Shown in pieces: positions 12,929 through 18,154 of a stretch of 18,154 bases of DNA (position 1 is the first letter of the stretch; each line of letters starts with the position of its first letter). The stretch spans positions 1 through 18,154 of the forward strand of contig JADLCG010000153.1 of the NCBI GenBank assembly GCA_020847355.1, read 5' to 3'. Below the pieces are notes generated by a model. It did not search any database and was not told the origin of the DNA. It worked only from the letters and a program-made list of their open reading frames with translations. The stretch comes from Anaerolineales bacterium. GTDB taxonomy: Bacteria; Chloroflexota; Anaerolineae; Anaerolineales; Villigracilaceae. Made by a program: the position numbers and the translations under genes.

Positions 12929-14527
12929 ATGCAAGACCAAGTAACAATTAATAAATCCATCGCCTCACGCCGGACCTTTGCGATCATCTCGCATCCTGAC
13001 GCGGGGAAAACTACGCTGACGGAAAAACTGCTTCTGTATGGCAACGCCATCGAGTTAGCGGGCAATGTGCGCGCCCGCAAGAATCAACGCGCCACCACCT
13101 CCGATTGGATGGAGATGGAACGCGAACGCGGCATTTCCATTACCTCTACAATTTTGCAATTCCCCTATAAAAATTGCGTCGTCAATTTGTTAGATACGCC
13201 CGGGCATCAAGATTTTTCGGAAGATACATACCGCACGCTCTCGGCTGTGGATAGCGCCGTGATGGTGATGGATGCGGCGAAGGGTATTGAACCGCAAACT
13301 CTCAAACTGTTTGAAGTTTGTCGCAAACGCGGCATTCCAATTTTTACGTTTATCAACAAGATGGATCGTCCCGCCCGCGACCCGCTGGATTTGCTGGATG
13401 AGATCAAAAAAGTTTTAGGTATGGAGCCTGTGCCGATGAACTGGCCCATTGGCGATGGACCTGAATTTAAGGGCGTCTATGACCGCGCCGCGAAAGGCGT
13501 TTATCTCTTTGAAAGAACGGAACGCAACGAACGCCGGGCATTGGAAGAATTTATGCCTTTGGAAGAGCTGGTAGCTAAAAAAGTTTTATCTCAAACTCGC
13601 GCAGAGCAACTGGTTGAAAGCGTGCATTTATTGGATGAGGTAGGCGTGGTCTTTAATCATCAAGAAGTGTTGCATGAAAAACAAACGCCGGTCTTTTTTG
13701 GCAGCGCCGTGACGAATTTTGGCGTGCGCCAATTCTTGGATACGTTTATTCAATACGCGCCTGAACCGCAACCCTATGAAAGCGAAGACCGCATCATTTC
13801 TCCGCAGGAAAAAGATTTCTCTGGATTCATATTCAAAATTCAAGCCAATATGAATCCGAAACACCGCGATAGCGTCGCCTTTTTGCGAATTTGTTCGGGG
13901 CGCTTTGAGCGCGGCATGGATTTACTGCACGCCCAGAGCGGCAAGATGATTCGTTTGTTACGCCCATATAAGCCTTTTGCCACCGAAAGAGAAATTATTG
14001 ACGAAGCCTTTGCCGGAGATGTTTTGGGCATTCCAAATAACGATGGCTTTGCCATTGGCGATACGCTCTGCGCGGGCGAACAGGTTAAGTTTGTGGCGCT
14101 TCCGCGCTTTCAGCCTGAGCATTTTGCCTTGTTGCGAAATACGGATTTGAATAAACAAAAACAATTTGCCAAGGGGCTTTCGCAATTAGAAAGCGAAGGC
14201 GCGGTGCAGGTGATGTATAACATCAACGCCTTTAAGCGCGAGCCAATTTTGGCGGTGGTGGGGCAGTTGCAATTTGACGTGGTACAAGCGCGCTTGAAGG
14301 CTGAATATAACGTGCCAACTGAATTGGAGAGATTGCCGCATGTTTTACTGCGCTGGATTCAAGGAGAAGATAAAGATGTAGAAGCCTTACCCAATCGCGG
14401 CGAGGTTATCATCGCCCGCGACTCACGCGAGGCTTGGGTGGCGCTCTTTGGCTCCGCTTTTTTGCTGAAGCATTATGCCGAGAAATATCCCGCGCTGAAG
14501 TTTATAGACGTAAGCGGAAATTCATAA
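12929..14527 (+). CDS. prfC: Peptide chain release factor 3
   Basis: From ATG 12929 the protein has 532 residues, close to the 529 of E. coli RF3. RF3 is the GTPase that recycles RF1/RF2 from the ribosome after termination. GTPase motifs are present: SHPDAGKTT (P-loop, residues 21-29), DTPGH (89-93) and NKMD (143-146). RF3-type switch sequences RATTSDWMEMERERGISIT distinguish it from EF-G. The C-terminal part contains FNHQEVLHEKQTPVFFGSAVTNFGVRQFLD and QLQFDVVQARLKAEYNV, also RF3-specific. An in-frame ATG at 12899 overlaps the predicted -10 box and lacks a ribosome-binding site. ATG 12929 has AGGAG at proper spacing and an N-terminus of usual length. The gene has its own promoter and terminator, so it appears monocistronic between the aquaporin and glpK. 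Confidence 0.96.
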   Translation: MQDQVTINKSIASRRTFAIISHPDAGKTTLTEKLLLYGNAIELAGNVRARKNQRATTSDWMEMERERGISITSTILQFPYKNCVVNLLDTPGHQDFSEDTYRTLSAVDSAVMVMDAAKGIEPQTLKLFEVCRKRGIPIFTFINKMDRPARDPLDLLDEIKKVLGMEPVPMNWPIGDGPEFKGVYDRAAKGVYLFERTERNERRALEEFMPLEELVAKKVLSQTRAEQLVESVHLLDEVGVVFNHQEVLHEKQTPVFFGSAVTNFGVRQFLDTFIQYAPEPQPYESEDRIISPQEKDFSGFIFKIQANMNPKHRDSVAFLRICSGRFERGMDLLHAQSGKMIRLLRPYKPFATEREIIDEAFAGDVLGIPNNDGFAIGDTLCAGEQVKFVALPRFQPEHFALLRNTDLNKQKQFAKGLSQLESEGAVQVMYNINAFKREPILAVVGQLQFDVVQARLKAEYNVPTELERLPHVLLRWIQGEDKDVEALPNRGEVIIARDSREAWVALFGSAFLLKHYAEKYPALKFIDVSGNS

Positions 14528-14532
14528 AATTC

Positions 14533-14560
14533 AAAAGACGGACAAACTTGTCCGTCTTTT
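14533..14560 (+). terminator. Rho-independent terminator after prfC
   Basis: A 12-bp perfect stem (AAAAGACGGACA with TGTCCGTCTTTT) encloses a 4-nt loop and ends in a T-run continuing as TGTTTT. It begins 5 nt after the prfC stop. The A-rich 5' arm means it could also work in the other direction. Confidence 0.88.
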
Positions 14561-14590
14561 TGTTTTACAATTAATCAAAGGAATTACTTT

Positions 14591-16072
14591 ATGTCCAAAT
14601 ATATCGGCGCGATAGATCAAGGCACCACCAGCACACGCTTTATTATCTTTGACCATGCCGGCACTGTGATTGCGGCGGATCAAAAAGAACATCGGCAAAT
14701 TTACCCTAAGCCGGGCTGGGTGGAACACGATGCGCTTGAAATTTGGCAAAATACGCAAGCCGTGATGCAAGGCGCTTTGGAAAAAGCCAATTGTTCTTCT
14801 TCAGATCTTGCCGCCATCGGAATCACGAACCAACGCGAGACGACGGTCATCTGGGAGAAGGAAACGGGCAGGCCGATTTATAACGCCATCGTTTGGCAAG
14901 ATACGCGCACCGACGTGATTTGTAATGAATTAGCCAAAGCAGGCGGGCAAGATCGGTTACGTTCAAAAACTGGTTTACCCTTAGCTACCTATTTTTCTGG
15001 TCCGAAAATAAAATGGATTTTAGACAATATCGCCGGCGCGAGAACGCGAGCCGAAAAAGGGGAGTTGCTATTTGGCACAATGGATACTTGGATCATTTGG
15101 AATTTGACCGGCAAGCACGTTACTGACGTTACCAATGCTTCACGCACTTTGCTGATGAATTTGCATACGCTCGATTGGGATGACGAACTGCTCAAGTTGT
15201 TGGATGTTCCAAAAGAGCTATTGCCTGCAATCAAATCTTCCGCTGAAGTGTACGGACAAGCAAAAGTAATTTTAGAAGGCGTTCCTGTCGCTGGCGATTT
15301 AGGCGATCAGCAAGCGGCTTTGTTTGGTCAAACGTGTTACAGCGCGGGCGAAGCGAAAAATACCTATGGCACGGGTTGCTTTATGTTGATGAACACTGGT
15401 CTAAACCCTGTGCAAAGTAACGCGGGCTTATTGACGACGCTTGGTTATAAAATTGGAAATCAAAAAGCGGTGTATGCCTTAGAAGGCTCAATTGCAATTG
15501 CCGGAGCGTTGATTCAGTGGCTGAGAGATAACTTGGGACTGATTCAATCGTCGGCGGAGGCGGAGGCGTTGGCGAAGAATGTCGAAGATAACGGCGGCAT
15601 TTATTTTGTCCCAGCTTTTAGCGGGTTATATGCGCCTTATTGGAAGTCTGATGCGCGCGGCGTGATCGCTGGCTTGACTCGTTATGTCAATAAAAATCAT
15701 ATTGCGCGCGCGGCATTGGAAGCAACTGCGTATCAGACTCGTGAAGTGTTAGACGCGATGGAAGCCGATTCGGGAGTCAAGCTTAAGGCGTTGAAGGCGG
15801 ATGGGGGGATGGTCTTCAATGAGTTGTTGATGCAGTTTCAAGCGGATATTTTAGACGTGCCAGTGGTGCGACCAAAAGTGGCGGAGACGACTGCCTTAGG
15901 CGCGGCGTACGCGGCTGGGTTGGCGGTTGGCTTTTGGAAAGATTATGACGAACTGCGCGTCAATTGGAAAAAAGATAAAGAATGGTCTCCAAAAATGAGC
16001 GCGAATCAGCGAGAGGGTTTATACTCAGGCTGGAAGAAAGCAATCACACGCACGTTTGATTGGGTTGAATAA
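14591..16072 (+). CDS. glpK: Glycerol kinase
   Basis: The 493-residue protein is a FGGY-family kinase that phosphorylates glycerol with ATP to sn-glycerol-3-phosphate. The N-terminal phosphate loop reads AIDQGTTSTRFIIFD (residues 7-21). The glycerol-binding motifs GITNQRETTVIW and WQDTRTD are present. The catalytic Asp lies in GDLGDQQAALFGQ, followed by NTYGTGCFML and, in the ATPase half, LKADGGMVFNELLMQFQAD and TTALGAAYAAG. Length is typical (E. coli GlpK has 502). ATG 14591 is preceded by AAAGGA. Together with glpD downstream it forms the classical glycerol catabolic pair, now separated by a GxxExxY gene. No GlpR-like operator was recognised in the 63 nt upstream, which holds only the prfC terminator. 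Confidence 0.97.
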   Translation: MSKYIGAIDQGTTSTRFIIFDHAGTVIAADQKEHRQIYPKPGWVEHDALEIWQNTQAVMQGALEKANCSSSDLAAIGITNQRETTVIWEKETGRPIYNAIVWQDTRTDVICNELAKAGGQDRLRSKTGLPLATYFSGPKIKWILDNIAGARTRAEKGELLFGTMDTWIIWNLTGKHVTDVTNASRTLLMNLHTLDWDDELLKLLDVPKELLPAIKSSAEVYGQAKVILEGVPVAGDLGDQQAALFGQTCYSAGEAKNTYGTGCFMLMNTGLNPVQSNAGLLTTLGYKIGNQKAVYALEGSIAIAGALIQWLRDNLGLIQSSAEAEALAKNVEDNGGIYFVPAFSGLYAPYWKSDARGVIAGLTRYVNKNHIARAALEATAYQTREVLDAMEADSGVKLKALKADGGMVFNELLMQFQADILDVPVVRPKVAETTALGAAYAAGLAVGFWKDYDELRVNWKKDKEWSPKMSANQREGLYSGWKKAITRTFDWVE

Positions 16073-16075
16073 TTT

Positions 16076-16110
16076 TTTGCCGCAGATTACGCGAATTTTC
16101 GCAGATTATA
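16076..16110 (+). repeat. Left inverted repeat flanking the GxxExxY gene
   Basis: This 35-nt sequence begins TTTGCCGCAGATTACGCG, 3 nt after the glpK stop. Its reverse complement matches 16511-16545 at 26 of 35 positions without gaps; the outermost 8 nt are identical. A TATAAT at 16107-16112 overlaps its inner end and lies 13 nt before the GxxExxY start. Confidence 0.7.
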
Positions 16111-16125
16111 ATTTTGGGATAAATT

Positions 16126-16566
16126 ATGGCTGAACTGCTTTATAAAGAATTATCCTATGCAATTGTTGGAGCGGCAATGGAGGTGCATTCCGTTCTTGGC
16201 TCTGGTTTTCTTGAAGCAGTTTACCAGTCTGCGCTTGAAAAGGAATTAAGTCTCCGTCAGATCTCTTTTGAAAGAAAAGTTAAATTGCCTATATCGTATA
16301 AAGGCGATTTGATTGGCGAATATGAAGGCGATATGGTGGTTGACGGGAAAATTATCGTCGAAATAAAATCAGTTTCTCGATTCAACTCTGCTCATGAAGC
16401 GCAAATCATTCATTACTTAACTGCGACAGGATTGCAACTTGGATTACTTTTAAATTTTGGCGCAAACTCTTTGGAATATCGGCGTATTATTAAGTCGCAA
16501 AAACAAAATCAAAAATCCGCGTCAATTGGCGAAATTCGCGGCAAAAACTTTTTGGATCACCAATGA
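16126..16566 (+). CDS. GxxExxY protein, PD-(D/E)XK nuclease-like
   Basis: The 146-residue protein carries the family motif Gly27-x-x-Glu30-x-x-Tyr33 in GSGFLEAVYQSALEKEL. A likely PD-(D/E)XK core follows, with Asp69, then Glu79-Ile-Lys81 in GKIIVEIKSV and Gln93 in HEAQIIHYL. The end of the domain, LGLLLNFGANSLEYRRII, is standard for the family. Proteins of this type are numerous in Bacteroidota, Chloroflexota and other environmental bacteria. Their biochemical function is, as far as I know, not established, although a nuclease fold is predicted. The gene lies between inverted repeats and between glpK and glpD. Residues 129-140 are encoded by the right repeat, so the C-terminal tail probably derives from repeat DNA. 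The stop overlaps the glpD start (ATGA). It looks more AT-rich than glpK. No strong Shine-Dalgarno sequence is seen (GGGAT at most). Confidence 0.92.
   Translation: MAELLYKELSYAIVGAAMEVHSVLGSGFLEAVYQSALEKELSLRQISFERKVKLPISYKGDLIGEYEGDMVVDGKIIVEIKSVSRFNSAHEAQIIHYLTATGLQLGLLLNFGANSLEYRRIIKSQKQNQKSASIGEIRGKNFLDHQ
16511..16545 (-). repeat. Right inverted repeat, within the GxxExxY coding sequence
   Basis: This 35-nt copy lies in inverted orientation to 16076-16110, with 26 of 35 positions matching and no gaps. It is fully within the GxxExxY reading frame and encodes residues 129-140 (QKSASIGEIRGK). It ends 17 nt before the glpD start codon. Confidence 0.7.
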
Positions 16567-18154
16567 ATCGTAACGAAATTCTTTCTACACTTAAAGAAAA
16601 TCCGAATGTTTCGGTGTTGATTATTGGGGCGGGCATCAATGGCATCGGCGCATTCCGTGATTTGGCGATTAACGGCGTGGATGTTCTGCTGGTGGAGCGC
16701 GGGGATTTCTGCTCTGGCGCAAGCGCCGCATCTTCACACATGGCGCATGGCGGCATTCGCTATTTAGAAAATGGCGAATTTCGTTTGGTGCGCGAGGCTG
16801 TGCAAGAACGCAATCGTTTGATTAAGAACGCGCCGCATATTGTGAAACCGTTGGCGACCGCCATCCCAATCTTTACCAGACTCTCAGGCATTTTCAACGC
16901 GCCCTTCAAGTTCTTAGGGTTATTAGATAAACCTGCCGAGCGCGGTTCGTTGATCATCAAACTTGGCTTGATGATGTATGACGCTTATACCGGTTCAAAC
17001 CGAGTTGTACCGCGCCATCAATTTTTATCGCGTAGCGCTTCGCTTAATACATGGAAAAAGTTAAACCCAAATATCGTCAATACCGCCGTTTATTATGACG
17101 GTTTAATTTCTCACCCCGAACGCTTGGCGCTGGAATTGATCTTGGACGCTGAAACCGAAAATTCTAATGCGCGCGCTTTGAATTACGTCAGCATGGTCAG
17201 CGGCGAAAAAAACAAAATCTTGCTACGCGATGAATTGACCGATGAAACGTATGAAGTTCAGCCCAAACTGGTGATTAATGCCGCAGGTCCATGGATTGAC
17301 TTTGCAAATTACGGGCTGGGACTTTCTACAAAATATATTGGCGGCACCAAAGGCTCGCACCTCGTTTTGAATCATCCCGAATTGCGCGCGGCGATTGGCG
17401 AAAATGAATTTTTCTTTGAAAACAAGGATGGACGGATTGTTTTAATCTTCCCGCTTCAAGACCGCGTTTTGGTTGGTACCTCTGATATAAAAATTGACCA
17501 CCCCGATGAAGCGGCTTGTACCGAAGAAGAAATAGATTATTTCCTCAGCATGATTGCGCGGGTATTTCCCACAATCCAAGCAACCCGCGAGCAGATTGTT
17601 TTTCATTTTACTGGCGTGCGCCCGTTGGCAAACAGCGTTGCAAAAAATGCGGGTCAGTTTAGCCGCGATCATAGCATTGAAGTCCTAAGCGGCGAGTGGA
17701 CCAACTTAACCTACCCTGTATATTCATTAGTCGGCGGCAAGTGGACATCCTTCCGCGCTTTTGCCGAACAAGTCACGGATAAAGCTTTGGACTTCCTCGC
17801 AAAGCGCCGCCAGAAAAGCACACGCGATTTGCCGATTGGCGGCGGGCGCGGCTTTGCCGTTGATGCAAATGAACAATCTCGTCAATTAGACGGTTTTGCC
17901 GCTTGGACTGGGTTGAGCAAAGACCGTTTGCAGACCTTATACGCCAGATACGGCTCGCGGATTGAAGCCGTGGCGAGTTTTATCAATCAAGCCAACGACG
18001 CTCCATTGAAATCTCTGCCAGAATATTCAAGGCGTGAAATTGCATTCTTGGCGCAACATGAAAAAATTATCCATCTAGAAGATTTGATTTTGAGAAGAAC
18101 ATTGTTGGCAATGCTGGGGCGCGTGACGAAACCAATGCTTGAAGAACTTGCGGA
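16563..18154 (+). CDS. glpD: Glycerol-3-phosphate dehydrogenase, FAD-dependent (3' end beyond window)
   Basis: The frame is open from ATG 16563 to the window edge, giving 530 complete codons; the family is usually 500-570 residues, so little is missing. GlpD oxidises sn-glycerol-3-phosphate to dihydroxyacetone phosphate at the membrane, passing electrons to quinone. The FAD-binding GAGINGIG (residues 22-29) is followed by the acidic end of strand two (LLVERGDF) and the GlpD signature SGASAASSHMAHGGIRYLE. Many relatives have Lys or Arg where His59 stands. Later blocks are VINAAGPWID, TKGSHLV, LVGTSD, FTGVRPLA and LVGGKWTSFRAFAEQ. The last visible part (REIAFLAQHEKIIHLEDLILRR) belongs to the C-terminal DAO_C domain. 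The start overlaps the GxxExxY stop as ATGA and has no clear Shine-Dalgarno sequence, suggesting translational coupling. Confidence 0.95.
   Translation, partial: MNRNEILSTLKENPNVSVLIIGAGINGIGAFRDLAINGVDVLLVERGDFCSGASAASSHMAHGGIRYLENGEFRLVREAVQERNRLIKNAPHIVKPLATAIPIFTRLSGIFNAPFKFLGLLDKPAERGSLIIKLGLMMYDAYTGSNRVVPRHQFLSRSASLNTWKKLNPNIVNTAVYYDGLISHPERLALELILDAETENSNARALNYVSMVSGEKNKILLRDELTDETYEVQPKLVINAAGPWIDFANYGLGLSTKYIGGTKGSHLVLNHPELRAAIGENEFFFENKDGRIVLIFPLQDRVLVGTSDIKIDHPDEAACTEEEIDYFLSMIARVFPTIQATREQIVFHFTGVRPLANSVAKNAGQFSRDHSIEVLSGEWTNLTYPVYSLVGGKWTSFRAFAEQVTDKALDFLAKRRQKSTRDLPIGGGRGFAVDANEQSRQLDGFAAWTGLSKDRLQTLYARYGSRIEAVASFINQANDAPLKSLPEYSRREIAFLAQHEKIIHLEDLILRRTLLAMLGRVTKPMLEELA

Noticed and set aside
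1..18154. tRNA, rRNA, CRISPR array, transposase, integrase or known anti-phage system
   Set aside because: No cloverleaf-like tRNA, regularly spaced direct repeats, DDE/DEDD transposase or recombinase motifs were seen on either strand. The GxxExxY gene alone is not enough to call a defence system.

Overview
The window looks like chromosomal DNA from a Chloroflexota bacterium, most likely class Anaerolineae. This is inferred from gene content: lipoproteins with Pro/Thr/Ser-rich linkers, an NBR1-type Ig-like domain joined to a CAP domain, a DUF3048 lipoprotein, GT-C membrane glycosyltransferases and a beta-oxidation pair. No rRNA, tRNA, CRISPR array, transposase or integrase is visible. Gene density is high and no gene-free stretch exceeds 300 bases.

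Layout. 1-1899 (minus): two exported proteins, a LysM protein cut by the window edge and a CAP-domain lipoprotein, separated by a terminator. 2087-4715 (minus): a small conserved protein of unknown function, 3-hydroxybutyryl-CoA dehydrogenase and acetyl-CoA acetyltransferase, the last two forming the C4 step of fatty acid or butyrate/PHB metabolism. Beyond the small gene lies a decayed copy of the dehydrogenase 3' end. 4962-5354 (plus): a group II truncated haemoglobin with a leaderless-type promoter. 5402-8059 (minus): a Gly/Ala-rich membrane protein, a DUF3048 lipoprotein split by an SdrD B-like domain, and a HIT-family nucleotide phosphorylase/hydrolase. 8186-11028: two convergent GT-C membrane glycosyltransferases whose TAG stops share one CTAG. 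11088-14527 (plus): methionyl-tRNA formyltransferase, an aquaporin and peptide chain release factor 3. 14591-18154 (plus): glycerol kinase, a GxxExxY (PD-(D/E)XK-like) gene between two inverted repeats, and glycerol-3-phosphate dehydrogenase, cut by the window edge.

The aquaporin, GlpK and GlpD could together form a glycerol entry route: channel uptake, phosphorylation, then oxidation to dihydroxyacetone phosphate. The most interesting region is 16076-16566. There a GxxExxY gene sits between 35-nt imperfect inverted repeats (26/35 identical, no gaps) exactly between glpK and glpD. The right repeat encodes part of the protein's C-terminus, and the stop codon overlaps the glpD start as ATGA. 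This resembles a small non-autonomous mobile unit that has joined a metabolic operon.

Other points of note are three genes whose -10 box lies exactly 6 nt before the ATG (leaderless signature), the decayed hbd tail, the split DUF3048 domain, and an aquaporin selectivity filter resembling plant TIPs. All functional calls come from reading the sequence; no database search was run.
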